Below are positions 17,771 to 27,147 of a DNA stretch of 64,000 nucleotides, piece by piece. Position 1 is the first letter of the stretch. Each line of letters opens with the position of its first letter. The notes below the pieces were generated by a model. It did no database searches. It had not been told where the DNA came from and saw nothing but the letters and a program-made list of their open reading frames with translations. Origin of the DNA: Glutamicibacter sp. JL.03c. GTDB taxonomy: Bacteria; Actinomycetota; Actinomycetes; Actinomycetales; Micrococcaceae. The position numbers and the translations under genes were made by a program. The stretch lies in assembly GCF_025854375.1 (NCBI RefSeq), contig NZ_CP107575.1, positions 3,286,001 through 3,350,000 on the forward strand, read 5' to 3'.

Positions 17771-18961
17771 ATGCCCCTTCTTTCAAAGACTGGATCAATC
17801 GTTCTCGCATCGGTTGCCACTTTGAGCCTCTGCGCAAGTACGGCAGTAGCATCCACTGTGCCCCAACCCCCTACGAACTCCCACGTGGCAGAGAAAGCAA
17901 GCTTCACGATTCAAAATATAGCGACACAAAAAATCAAAGCACCAACAGCCTCATACCAATCCTTGAAAGCCGCGCAAAACATTGCCAGCGAAGCCGCGGA
18001 TATACAAATTCTCAGATCTTCAGACAGCTACGCCGTCGCCGACCTCACGATGGCAAATGCCGATAGAGAAAAAGGGCGCGCGATGTGGGCAGCCGCGCCA
18101 GACTTCGTGGATCTGTCATGGCAACTTCCGCGGGGAGCTACTGGAGCAGTAATCTTCAAGAACAACTTAGAGATTGCATCTGTCGATTCGGATAACTTCC
18201 GCGATACAGACGTCGTGCCTGGCGAACTCGCTTCCTACCGTGTCGAAACTGTCGGTAACGATTCTGCGGAGACCGCTACGTGGGGATTGGAAGTCACAGT
18301 ACCGGAAGGAAGCGGGAGCCAATCCAGCATCTCTTCCGCTGCTTCTGACATTTCGGTTGCTGCTGCCGCTCGTACTACGTCTGCAGTAAGACATCAAACA
18401 TTTATCCCTATGGCAAAGGTTAATGCACCACCAGCAGGCTGCGGACAGTACAGTGGCTCAAAGTTCGAATTCGATGGAAATAATCGCTCATGGAATCCCA
18501 CAGGAAGCTATAAAACCCGCGTAACAGCCGGGATCGACTGGACACAAAATGGAAAACTGACATCAGCCACAAAGGGTGTTTCTTCGACCAAGGTTTACAA
18601 CAAATCGACGAAGAAGCTACTGGCAACCAAAACAGCAAGCTCAGCAAACATCTCCGTCTCTCGCCTTTCACTGAGCAACAGCAAAGAAGTCGATCTTCGA
18701 TTCAAGGTACATGCAGGAAATCCCTTCTGCACTGGTGTGCCCAATGCAATTGAAGCCGCATTCACCATGACCGTGACACGAGCAGGCAGCTGGTCCATCA
18801 TCTCCGGCGAACACCGACAGATGCCAAACCATGAAATTGCCATTCACGGAGGCAACGGAGCGTTCCGGAACGTCTACACTCGTGCATATAAAGATGCCAC
18901 CTGCCTGGTGCGATTTGTCTGCCCAGTGGTCAAGCTTGCAGGATACCGTGGAGGGTACTAG
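17771..18961 (+). CDS. Secreted protein of unknown function with FnIII-like segment
   Basis: 396 residues from ATG 17771 (AAGGAG site; an in-frame ATG at 17732 lacks one). A signal peptide is evident (MPLLSKTGSIVLASVATLSLC, AVAS cleavage region). Residues ~105-175 look like a fibronectin-III-type fold (VDLSWQLPRGATGAVIFKN, DTDVVPGELASYRVETV). The C-terminal half has paired Cys and ends HGGNGAFRNVYTRAYKD..CPVVKLAGYRGGY. No enzyme motif. Seven bases after its stop a membrane protein begins, so the two are co-transcribed. Its codon use and AT content differ from the core genes, suggesting acquisition. A secreted toxin or bacteriocin is one possibility. Confidence 0.75.
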   Translation: MPLLSKTGSIVLASVATLSLCASTAVASTVPQPPTNSHVAEKASFTIQNIATQKIKAPTASYQSLKAAQNIASEAADIQILRSSDSYAVADLTMANADREKGRAMWAAAPDFVDLSWQLPRGATGAVIFKNNLEIASVDSDNFRDTDVVPGELASYRVETVGNDSAETATWGLEVTVPEGSGSQSSISSAASDISVAAAARTTSAVRHQTFIPMAKVNAPPAGCGQYSGSKFEFDGNNRSWNPTGSYKTRVTAGIDWTQNGKLTSATKGVSSTKVYNKSTKKLLATKTASSANISVSRLSLSNSKEVDLRFKVHAGNPFCTGVPNAIEAAFTMTVTRAGSWSIISGEHRQMPNHEIAIHGGNGAFRNVYTRAYKDATCLVRFVCPVVKLAGYRGGY

Positions 18962-18967
18962 GTTACG

Positions 18968-19474
18968 ATGAAAACATCCCAATCGATACTGAAGGTACCG
19001 ATTTACGCAGCACTACTAGGCCTTCTCCTAATTGTTCCAATCCTTCCTTCTTACATCGCATCAACTGGACTCGTGAACGAAGCGATTCACAACAAACTCA
19101 CCTTTGTCGATCAAACGCTTCTCGATCCCTGGCGCTGGGTTGGTTCACTCCTGGTATTAGCTCTCGTCCTAGGGGGCACACGCATACGGACCATGTCACC
19201 CATCAAATGGGCAATCTTCTTCTGCGTTGCCATGGTTGCCTACTCGACACCCATCCTAATCTCAGCAGGCAACTGGACTGGATATCCGCTTAACGAAGTA
19301 TTGAATTGGATTATAGTCTTTGCAATGTCCGATCTCGCAACCCTACATGGACCTCTCGCAGGACTACTCTCCATAGGCGCACTCGGAATACTCAGAAGAA
19401 TAAAATCTCCCCAAACAAAGCCGAACCATACTTCAACAGATAACGGGTTCTCCCACAGTGCCCGGTACCGCTAA
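18968..19474 (+). CDS. Small polytopic membrane protein
   Basis: 168 residues with four hydrophobic segments (IYAALLGLLLIVPILPSYIA; WVGSLLVLALVLGG; WAIFFCVAMVAYSTPILI; VLNWIIVFAM to GLLSIGALGIL) and a short basic tail. No family recognised. It follows the secreted protein gene by 6 bases and shares a terminator with it. Size and topology would fit an immunity protein, exporter partner or anchor for the secreted protein; none is shown by sequence alone. Confidence 0.7.
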   Translation: MKTSQSILKVPIYAALLGLLLIVPILPSYIASTGLVNEAIHNKLTFVDQTLLDPWRWVGSLLVLALVLGGTRIRTMSPIKWAIFFCVAMVAYSTPILISAGNWTGYPLNEVLNWIIVFAMSDLATLHGPLAGLLSIGALGILRRIKSPQTKPNHTSTDNGFSHSARYR

Positions 19475-19527
19475 CCTTGCAGAAATTTATACCGAAATAA
19501 CTCATAGGCATACACACAACTAAATAA

Positions 19528-19574
19528 AGAAAGCTCGTTCACATCACACAAATTGCGAAGTGAACGAACTTTCT
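19528..19574 (+). terminator. Hairpin terminator after the secreted/membrane pair
   Basis: AGAAAGCTCGTTCAC (19528-19542) pairs with GTGAACGAACTTTCT (19560-19574), one mismatch, 17-base loop. A-rich and T-rich flanks on the two sides allow it to work in both directions. Confidence 0.7.
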
Positions 19575-19703
19575 ATTTCTCCAACCCCATGAACCAACGA
19601 CACCACACAACGCACTACGACACGAACACACCCACCACCGTGATTCTTCGTTGTGAATCGTCCCGGGTTTTATGCCGTTTTCTTATGAGAGAGAATGGAA
19701 AGC

Positions 19704-20015
19704 ATGCCCAAGCAGTACACCCCAGAAGTCAAAGCCCGCGCAGTGGCCTACGCCCTGGAACGCCTTGACCGATACAAGTCGGTCTATGCCGCGTGCGCTG
19801 ACATGGCACCGAAGCTGAATGTCGGTAAAGAGACCCTGCGCCGCTGGGTCCTCCAAACGCAAGTTGATGCGGGTGAACGTTCTGGGCCGACTAGCGAGGA
19901 ACTCGCTGAAATCAAAGCACTCAAAGCTAAGGTCCGGGACCTTGAAGAAGCCAATGACATTTTGAAAGCGTCAGCAATTTTCTTCGCGAGGGAGCTGGCC
20001 CCTCGCCGACACTAA
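19704..20015 (+). CDS. IS3 OrfA protein
   Basis: 103 residues (or 106 from an ATG at 19695). It begins MPKQYTPEVKARAVAYALE and carries a helix-turn-helix (LNVGKETLRRWVLQ) and a C-terminal coiled coil (EIKALKAKVRDLEEANDILK) ending FFARELAPRRH, all typical of OrfA in this group. Intact, but its partner OrfB is truncated. Confidence 0.88.
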   Translation: MPKQYTPEVKARAVAYALERLDRYKSVYAACADMAPKLNVGKETLRRWVLQTQVDAGERSGPTSEELAEIKALKAKVRDLEEANDILKASAIFFARELAPRRH

Positions 20016-20555
20016 TCACCGAGTTCATTGACCAGCAACGCGAGCACGGCCACGCAGTCCAGCAGATCTGTCAGGCCCTGAATACTCAGGGTTTGAAGGT
20101 TTCTGCGCGCACGTATCGCAGCTGGAAGAGGAAGGAGCCGGCACCACCAGTCGTCACGGACGCAATTGTTTTGAATGCCCTGCATGATCTGCAACAGCCT
20201 GATGAGAAGACCGGCAGGCCGAAGCCTGAGGTGCTGTATGGTCGACGGAAAATGCGGGCCTGGTTGCAGCGCAACGGGTTCCCTGATGTTTCGAAGCACG
20301 CCGTGGACCGGCTGATGCGCGTCGCTGGGATGAAGGGTCTGGTGCGGGGCCGGAGAACGACGACGACGATCCGTTCAAAGGATAAGATCAGGGCGAAGGA
20401 CCTGTTGAATCGGAACTTCTCTACTGATGCCCCTAACAAGGCTTGGGTCACCGATTTTACCTATGTTCCGATTCGGGGCGGGTTTGCTTACGTGTCCTTC
20501 GTGATCGACTTGTTCTCCCGCAGAATCTTGTCCTGGGCTTCGTCAACCTCGCATC
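20012..20555 (+). pseudogene. IS3 OrfB transposase, truncated
   Basis: Starts as LITEFIDQQREHGHAVQQIC overlapping the OrfA stop, and reads through HTH_21 (VLYGRRKMRAWLQRNG, VDRLMRVAGMKGLVRGR) to the first catalytic block WVTDFTYVPIRGGFAYVSFV and IDLFSRRILSW. After that the reading is unrelated sequence, so the second and third catalytic residues are missing. Confidence 0.85.
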
Positions 20556-20833
20556 TCCCCTGGCGGCCTAGGCATACACCTTCAACACGATGTGACCCTC
20601 GAAACCAGAAAATACGATTGATCATTGCAAAGTACGCCACAAAAACAGCGCTTTTCAAACTGATCACTGCGAATGCCATTTCGAGGAGATGGACTTCGAC
20701 GTCCGAATGCTGACGCTCTTTACCCGACTTTAGCAAACCCGAAGTGCAGAAGTACCGCTGCGCCCCGGAATGATCGGAGACTCAGCGGTCATTAATCAAA
20801 CGATGATATATCTGGGTTAGGAGGTTAGAACGC
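20556..20833. other. Intergenic remnant
   Basis: The 280 bases between the truncated transposase and the end of the ATPase gene. No gene, hairpin or repeat that I can support; presumably the joint of past rearrangements. Confidence 0.4.
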
Positions 20834-22480
20834 TCAATGGTCTATGTCATCAATGATCAGGTCCGCGACTTCGTGTCGCAGGTCAGCAATTAATTTGGGG
20901 GTCTGCGCAATCACGCGCCGCGCAACATTTTGGTACTGTTCTTTAGAACTCGCGCCCAAAGCGGTAGTCACTTTGTCACGGAATGCGGAATCGCGAATTG
21001 AAGCGAGCCGGACAAGTTCCTCATAATTGTTGTTTGTACAAAATTTCTCCAACTTTGCTTTGATTTCCGTATATGTAGATGGGAGACTGAAAGTAATCAC
21101 AGGATCCGTAATCTCAGACGGAACAGTAGTGACAAGATTTCGCCAAACCTCATCTGTGGCCAGCTTCTTGGCTATACGGTGCAATCCCTGATTCGCAGCG
21201 AGTGCAGTGACGCCGGCCGCCTTGGCTGCGCTCACACGATTTTCCACATTTCCGCCATCTAACTCGGCGAGCTTGGTGGCCACAGCCTCGAGAACAGCCG
21301 GCATGTAGTAAAGGCTCTCGACTTCGCTCACTTTGATGGGGTGAACGCCCTTGGATTTCAGCGCCTCGCGTTCTTGTTCTGAACGTCCGTCACCATCCAC
21401 TATCCCTGCAGCATAAACCCAATGGTGATTTTTTGTGTTTCGGATTCCTTCAACACTGCGGATAACCCATTCGCAGTTACCGCTAGCAGAGAGCGTCCAC
21501 TCAGGAAAAAGGAGACTGTAGAGGGCATAATCGAGGCTACTGGCTGTTCCTTCAATGAATAAAATGCGTCTGCGCCCACCCAGTATGGCTCGGCGGGCGG
21601 CCTCTGTCAGGTTAGCTTCTGTAGTGAGCTCTTTAACATCCCAACGGACTGGCACATTCTCAGACCACTCAACACCTAAAGCAGCAAGCACCATTCCGGG
21701 ACGAGTGCTCAGGCCGAGCGCGAGATCGAGGTCATGAGTCAAGACAACAAACGAGCAGTCTGCTCGCGCGTCAACCAATGCCTCAACCAATCCTGCAGAT
21801 ATGGAACGGTGCAGGTGACGCTCTGGTTCGTCCAGCAAAATGATGCAGTTGTCAGGTGCTACCAAGATCTCTGCGGCCAGAAGCAACGCGCTCCTCTCTC
21901 CATCTGACATCTGTGCGATCGGATACTCAATGCCCAATTCCCGATGAAAAGCGTTAAACGTCTGCCTGTCGGTAGTTTTCACTTGGATGACAAGCCCAGC
22001 CTTTTCGAGCACCGAGTTTAGGACGTCGAAAAGTCGGGTACCGATGATTTCATCGATTTCTTCCGGCGAACGACGCTCAGTTTGAGACAGCTCGGCGATG
22101 CGATGGTCCTCTGCAGAGATTTTTCCGAGCAGATCGAACAATGCAATATCAGTTCGCTGTGCGTCGGCATGATCCATGAAACGTGAGTCACTTGAGATGT
22201 TCCAGTGCTCAATAGTCCCCGTTAGTTGTTCACGACGGGAGGCGCTAATGTTTGGGCCTGAGTTTGCAAACCAAATCTTCCGCTGCGCGAGCACACGGTG
22301 AATTTTGTCTCGCGGGGCTGTTGCTGCAAGATGCGTAGCGAGAGCGGACTTGCCTGTCCCATTCGCCCCAACGATGGTGATGACTTGACCAACGGCAGCG
22401 TCGAAATTTAGAGGATCTCCGTTAACGCGAGGGATAGTCCACGAAGTGATCGTGGCTTCGGAAAGTAATTCATCGCTCAT
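20834..22480 (-). CDS. P-loop ATPase fused to TOPRIM/DUF4435-like domain (PARIS-like)
   Basis: 548 residues. Residues 1-~270 are an ABC/AAA-type ATPase: Walker A GANGTGKS (38-45), signature-like MSDGERSALLLAAE, Walker B CIILLDEPERHLH and H-loop VVLTHD. From ~310 a TOPRIM-like fold follows: ILFIEGTASSLDYALY (acidic residue), then GIVDGDGRS (DxD) and KVSEVESLYYMP, the layout of DUF4435/OLD-type nucleases. In the PARIS anti-phage system an AriA ATPase and an AriB DUF4435 effector are separate or fused. This single gene in a mobile-element-rich island fits a fused form or a related defence ATPase-nuclease. It is monocistronic; the ATG follows no strong ribosome site. Confidence 0.75.
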   Translation of the reverse strand: MSDELLSEATITSWTIPRVNGDPLNFDAAVGQVITIVGANGTGKSALATHLAATAPRDKIHRVLAQRKIWFANSGPNISASRREQLTGTIEHWNISSDSRFMDHADAQRTDIALFDLLGKISAEDHRIAELSQTERRSPEEIDEIIGTRLFDVLNSVLEKAGLVIQVKTTDRQTFNAFHRELGIEYPIAQMSDGERSALLLAAEILVAPDNCIILLDEPERHLHRSISAGLVEALVDARADCSFVVLTHDLDLALGLSTRPGMVLAALGVEWSENVPVRWDVKELTTEANLTEAARRAILGGRRRILFIEGTASSLDYALYSLLFPEWTLSASGNCEWVIRSVEGIRNTKNHHWVYAAGIVDGDGRSEQEREALKSKGVHPIKVSEVESLYYMPAVLEAVATKLAELDGGNVENRVSAAKAAGVTALAANQGLHRIAKKLATDEVWRNLVTTVPSEITDPVITFSLPSTYTEIKAKLEKFCTNNNYEELVRLASIRDSAFRDKVTTALGASSKEQYQNVARRVIAQTPKLIADLRHEVADLIIDDIDH

Positions 22481-23270
22481 ACACGCAATCCTAGTTCTCG
22501 CCAGCCTCTTCCTCTCCGTCGCCCACGCCTATATAACGTTTCTTCGAAGCAATGCCTATTAGGGAAGGACGGCACACGAATGCCTCATCTCTCAATAACA
22601 AGGACTTCGCTCACACTCCCGAACGTCAGGCAGAAAATCGTCTCGCAACCCATAGGTTGCAAGACGTCTCGTCGACATTCACTCCCCCAACGAAAAATCC
22701 GCGGAAACTCAATGGGCAAAAATTCTTACATCTATGTGTCGCAACCGATGACATGGAATCGTAACTGCGCCACTAGCTGCGAGACATTCTCGACGACCGG
22801 AAGGCCACCAGAATCGGCTTTGGTCGCATGTCAATCAGAACCCATGAAGCCGATCGCCGGAACCAAGACCTTTTCGTCTCTGAGGACTGCGCGATGGCTC
22901 TTACATCGGCCGCAAACCCTCCGAATCGCTCTCCGCACAACGCCACGGATAAGGAGCTCGTTGCACTGCAGGCATGCAGCAGCTTCGTGAAGGCTGCTTT
23001 GGGGTAATTCGATCCCTCCCCCCTCAATCTCCTCGAACTTTGGATCCCGAACTGAGTGCGTTACCACGCATGGCCAGTCTGCCGCCGGTCATGAACCCCG
23101 CCGGACGGGACATGGCACCATTGGCATCTTGGGCAACGCCTTCTTCGCCCGGGGGCCTTCGATGCCGCCACCACGTAATCGCGGGATCGAGGCAGGTGAT
23201 TTCATATTAACCAGGGCAAATAATGGCCAGTCCATTGATTTTTCTACAGATCACGTGAAGAGTCGACTTC
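22481..23270. other. Long intergenic stretch
   Basis: About 790 bases with overlapping frames on both strands, none with a convincing start. A plus-strand frame ending in a stop at about 23007 (reading ILDDRKATRIGFGRMSIRT and ending FVKAALG) has natural-looking composition but no ATG upstream of its first third and a TAG just before it; it may be the tail of a lost gene. Confidence 0.45.
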
Positions 23271-23465
23271 ATGCCCACCTACATGATTGTCATCCCCAGC
23301 GTCATAGTCGCCTTTGCCGCCAATGTGGCGCTGGATATTCTGACCGATATCCCGATGCTTCTTCGATGGCTCCTGGCCATCGCCGCCAGCTTGGTCGTGA
23401 CCTATGTGCTCAGTACCATTGCAAACCGCAGGCAACGGTCAATCAATAGCGATCAGGCGAAGTAG
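23271..23465 (+). CDS. Small membrane protein, hypothetical
   Basis: 64 residues with two hydrophobic stretches (YMIVIPSVIVAFAANVALDI and LLRWLLAIAASLVVTYVLS) and a short basic tail. The ribosome site is weak (GAAGAG). It is convergent with the polysaccharide synthase gene and no family is recognised; it could be a chance frame. Confidence 0.4.
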   Translation: MPTYMIVIPSVIVAFAANVALDILTDIPMLLRWLLAIAASLVVTYVLSTIANRRQRSINSDQAK

Positions 23466-23500
23466 CACCTCCATCACCGCAAGCCACGGCAGCACAGGGC

Positions 23501-25459
23501 TCAAGGTTCTCCAAGCGTCGTGGAATGCTGGGCCTTCGCCCTTGGCAGGGCAAAGCCTTCCTCCTCATCGAGCCCATGCGGGGTTTTCTCCCAGACATGC
23601 GGAGTGCGTGCCATCTGGTACGCCGCACGCCAAGCGGCGATGGAGTGCAAGACCCAATAGGCCGGGTTGAGCACCGCGAAAACGGCCACCCTGGCTCCGT
23701 AGCGGCGCCAGGACACCAGCCCCGAAACCAGAATCATCATGGCATTTCCAAAGAGCATGGTCGCCCAGCCCAGACCCAGCAAACCCGTGGGAAGTTGCAG
23801 CCCGATAAACCGGACACCGACATAGGTGAAGATCGTGAACCCGAGAACCAGCGGGTAGGACAAGAACGCCAGCGGAGTCCCGGCAATCAGGCCGATCATG
23901 CCCACGGCTCCCCCGAGTCCGGTGCGCTGCACGAATCGCAGGGGACGACGCATGTTAACGGCGGCCGTGATCATGTAGCCCTTGATCCACCGGGTGCGCT
24001 GCTTGATCCACGCCGGAACCTTGGAACAGGCTTCCTCCCAGGTCGTCGAGTCGATGATCCCCACACGGAATCCCCGCACGCTGGCGCGCAGTCCCAGATC
24101 CGCGTCCTCGGTGACGTTCCACGGATCCCAACCGCCGAGCTCACGCAGCTGCGCAGAGCGGAAATGATTCGACGTGCCGCCCAGCGGCAGCGGGATGCCG
24201 GTGCCCTCCATGCCCGGCAGCATGGAATCGAACCAGTGCGAGTATTCCACAGCGAACATCCTGGTGAGCACATTGTGCTCGGCATTGAAGTAATTCAAGG
24301 CCGCCTGGACGCACACCAGCGGTCGGGCGGTGGGATCCACGTCGCGCCGGATTCTTTCATCCTCGCGGAAAGCAGCAATGGCCAGTCGCAGCTGGTCCGG
24401 TTCGGGGCGGTCCTCGGCATCGTAGATCACGCAGAACTCGCCGCTGGACAGCGCCAGCCCGTAATTGCAGGCGCGGGGCTTGGTTTGCGGCACGCCTCGG
24501 GGCACCACCAGGATCCGCACGTTCATTGGCGGAGCTGCGGCCTTGGCGGCCGCGATCGTTTCCGCGTCATCCTCCTCCAGCAGCAGCAGGACTTCGAGCT
24601 TGGAGCGGGGGTAGTCCAGCGCCCCGATATTATCCAGCAGCTTCGCGATGATATTGGCCTCATGGAAGGCCGGGATCAAGATGGTGTAGACCGGCAATTC
24701 ATCATCCGGGATGCGTCCACCGCTATCGACGGCGACCCCCAGATCCTTCCGCCACCGCTGTAGCAGCCGCGCGCCCAGGCGTTCGCGGGCCCGCTGGATC
24801 GGGGCGTTGACGCTGGCCAGCGTCTTGAACAGGATGCTGGAGGCAAAACTGATATTCGCGATGAACAGCACAACGATCAGCGTAAGCCGCACGTCGAGGA
24901 GCAAACCGGCGGCCAGCGCCGCGGCCAGCAGCACCGGCAGCACTTTCTGCCAAGTGGTCAGCGCCACGCGCGCTGACGCCGAGGGCTCCTCGGCGGAGAG
25001 CTTATCGGAGGCGTCATAGAGCATTTCTCGGCGGAACGCGGACTGCAGCGCCTGCTGCATGTCCCAGTCGGTGGCCGCCACAACCCGCACCGGTGTGCCC
25101 AGGCGCTCTTCGGCTTCGGCCAGCATCAGCTCGGTCGGACGCTCGCAGGTGACGATGACCGTGCTCTCGCCCTCGCAACGGTAGGGCAGCCATGTGGAGG
25201 ACAGTGCCCAGGTGTGGTCGAGTTGCACCAGCAGATCCAGTTGCGGCGGATCTGCCACCAGGTCCACCAATTCGGTCTGCCATTGCGCGGCAAGCACCCG
25301 GTACATCGCGCGGCGGTCGACCGAGCCATTGAGCAGCAGGTGGCGGCCCAGCCGGCCGCCTTCGCGGCGCTGGTCCGCCAGGGCTTGCTCGATCGCCGCT
25401 TGATCCACCAGACCATGCTCGATCAGCAGCTGCCCCAGGGGCATGGAGGGAGTATTCAT
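23501..25459 (-). CDS. GT2 polysaccharide synthase with N-terminal MshEN c-di-GMP domain
   Basis: 652 residues. Residues ~5-62 hold two tandem MshEN/GspE-N motifs (PLGQLLIEHGLVDQAAIEQA, then RLGRHLLLNGSVDRRAMYRV), the form that binds c-di-GMP. Two membrane segments near 170-210 follow. The GT2 catalytic core then has IPAFHEANII, YDAEDRPEP (DxD-like), VTEDADLGLRA (TED) and QRTRW (QxxRW), which together mark a processive BcsA/NfrB-like synthase; C-terminal membrane segments form the export path. Its ATG overlaps the previous stop (TGATG), giving a tight operon with the PMT-like and BcsB-like genes. The polymer cannot be told from sequence. Confidence 0.87.
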   Translation of the reverse strand: MNTPSMPLGQLLIEHGLVDQAAIEQALADQRREGGRLGRHLLLNGSVDRRAMYRVLAAQWQTELVDLVADPPQLDLLVQLDHTWALSSTWLPYRCEGESTVIVTCERPTELMLAEAEERLGTPVRVVAATDWDMQQALQSAFRREMLYDASDKLSAEEPSASARVALTTWQKVLPVLLAAALAAGLLLDVRLTLIVVLFIANISFASSILFKTLASVNAPIQRARERLGARLLQRWRKDLGVAVDSGGRIPDDELPVYTILIPAFHEANIIAKLLDNIGALDYPRSKLEVLLLLEEDDAETIAAAKAAAPPMNVRILVVPRGVPQTKPRACNYGLALSSGEFCVIYDAEDRPEPDQLRLAIAAFREDERIRRDVDPTARPLVCVQAALNYFNAEHNVLTRMFAVEYSHWFDSMLPGMEGTGIPLPLGGTSNHFRSAQLRELGGWDPWNVTEDADLGLRASVRGFRVGIIDSTTWEEACSKVPAWIKQRTRWIKGYMITAAVNMRRPLRFVQRTGLGGAVGMIGLIAGTPLAFLSYPLVLGFTIFTYVGVRFIGLQLPTGLLGLGWATMLFGNAMMILVSGLVSWRRYGARVAVFAVLNPAYWVLHSIAAWRAAYQMARTPHVWEKTPHGLDEEEGFALPRAKAQHSTTLGEP

Positions 25460-27147
25460 CAGTCGTTCCTTTGCAACACGGCATGCGTGGGTGAGCTGTA
25501 GACGGTGTGGTATTGCGCCCGGACTGCCGGCAGCCTGGTCAACGCCTGATCCACAAGATCCACCGGGCCCGAGTTGATGGCGGATCCTTCCTCCTCGACG
25601 TTCAGCAGTATCCAGCGTGCGTGCGCTGCCGGATTGGCCAGGGCCCGGTCGAACAAATCACCCGAGGCCCGCAGGTAGATCTGCGAGATGTCGATCCCCA
25701 GCAGTGGAATGACCGAATTGCCGCGCGCGCTCTCATCGATCAGCACCGACCCGCCGTCGTAGTGCTCGGAGAGCCAGCGCGCGGCCTCGCTGGAGTAGCG
25801 GGTCGAGTCCCGGCTCATCTGCGCCTCGGCCAACACGGGGACACGAGCTAGCGGCCCATTGGCCCACCAGTTGGCCTGCAGCACGGTCGCGACCAGCAGC
25901 ATCCCGGCCAGCACCGCCCTTGCCCGGTGCGCCGGAAAGCGCGCGAATACCCGATCCACGGCCAGCGCGGCGGCCACCAGATACAGCGGCATGGCGGTCA
26001 TCGCAAAGCGGTTATTCCACCAGGTGCTCGGCAAGGAGTGGGCGTTGTTGATGGCGGTCTGGCCCATGTACATGCTGAATACCGCGAAGACGTAGGCGCT
26101 GGCGGTCAGCCAGAATACCAGTCCGGCCGTGGACAAGCGCCAGCGGTATGCGGCCAGGAGCAATCCGGCTCCCGCCAAGACCAGCAGCAGCGTCCCCGCG
26201 GTTCCCAGCACCGAGGCATGGAAGGTCACCAGGGTCAATCCGAGGTTTCCCTTGGTGGGCAGCAGGCCGCTGCCGCTAATGGAGGACTGCTGCGCGCTGG
26301 CCGAATACTGGCCGAACATGAACTCCAGCGGATCGCCATAAATGCCCCAGTTGTAGGCCAGCCACCACAGCACCGACAATGCCGGGATCCAGGCGAATCC
26401 GGCGCCCATGATCATGACCTGGCGCATCGAGCGGGTGCGCCTGATGGTCACCAGGATCACGAAAATGGTCCCGGTCAGCGCCAGCATCCACCCCTCGTAG
26501 CGGGAGAGCATGGCCGCGGCCGTCGGCAGGCCAGCGAAGATGGCCAGCTCCCCTGCACTCATGCGCCGCGCGCCCAGCGCCCACCGGGTGAGACCGGCGA
26601 GCGCCGCGACGAGAAAGATCAGGAGCACCGGTTCGGTGAGCGCGGTGGTGTACAGATACAGCACGCTGGGGTTGGCGACGAGCATCAGGACCATGGCCAG
26701 CCGCCCGGCACGCCCGATACCGAGCCTGGCCACAATGCGGTAGAGGCCGGCCGCGGTGCCAGCCAGCGAGAAGCTGCCCAGCAGCGCGGCGGCCCACCCC
26801 GAATGGAACAGCGGATCGAGCTGGACCAGCGGCACCAGCAGCAGGTGCGGCACCGGGAGCCACACGGTGCCCAGCTGGGCGAAGCCCGGAGCCATGGAAT
26901 CAACGATGCGCCGGGCGATCGTCAGGTGGCTCTGCGCATCCGAATAGGCCAGCGCCCAGCCGGTGCTGACGGTATATACGCTGGCCCCAAGGGATACTGC
27001 CAGCGCGAAGCCGGCGATCAGCAGGGTGCCGGGGACCTTGCGGTCCTCCGGCGGCGCATCCAGCAGCTGCCAGGCGCGTCGCCAGCCGCGCAGTGCGGGC
27101 CGAACTGGCGCCACCGGTGCGGTGGCCGCCGCGGAACTAGAGCTCAT
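25459..27147 (-). CDS. Polytopic membrane glycosyltransferase (PMT/ArnT-like)
   Basis: About 562 residues from ATG 27147, with around ten membrane helices. The first extracytoplasmic loop contains YSDAQSHLTIARRIVDS, an acidic-loop pattern of GT39/GT83-like enzymes that use polyprenyl-linked sugars; a C-terminal soluble part follows (YSSEAARWLSEHYDGGSVLI). In this operon it may modify the polymer or supply a lipid-linked sugar. The start overlaps the BcsB-like gene by 11 bases and the stop overlaps the synthase start. A longer start at 27243 would run far into the upstream gene. Confidence 0.75.
   Translation of the reverse strand: MSSSSAAATAPVAPVRPALRGWRRAWQLLDAPPEDRKVPGTLLIAGFALAVSLGASVYTVSTGWALAYSDAQSHLTIARRIVDSMAPGFAQLGTVWLPVPHLLLVPLVQLDPLFHSGWAAALLGSFSLAGTAAGLYRIVARLGIGRAGRLAMVLMLVANPSVLYLYTTALTEPVLLIFLVAALAGLTRWALGARRMSAGELAIFAGLPTAAAMLSRYEGWMLALTGTIFVILVTIRRTRSMRQVMIMGAGFAWIPALSVLWWLAYNWGIYGDPLEFMFGQYSASAQQSSISGSGLLPTKGNLGLTLVTFHASVLGTAGTLLLVLAGAGLLLAAYRWRLSTAGLVFWLTASAYVFAVFSMYMGQTAINNAHSLPSTWWNNRFAMTAMPLYLVAAALAVDRVFARFPAHRARAVLAGMLLVATVLQANWWANGPLARVPVLAEAQMSRDSTRYSSEAARWLSEHYDGGSVLIDESARGNSVIPLLGIDISQIYLRASGDLFDRALANPAAHARWILLNVEEEGSAINSGPVDLVDQALTRLPAVRAQYHTVYSSPTHAVLQRND

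Larger units (their letters stand above)
19654..20555 (+). mobile_element. Truncated IS3-family element (IS51-like group)
   Basis: The left end TGAATCGTCCCGGGTTTTAT at 19654 resembles the ends of IS3-family IS51-group elements. OrfA and the first part of OrfB follow; the element stops abruptly near 20555 inside OrfB and no right end is present, so the downstream part was lost by deletion or another insertion. Confidence 0.7.

Noticed and set aside
22552-22990. Plus-strand frames of 70 and 136 codons
   Set aside because: They overlap in different frames, have no domain and no ribosome site.
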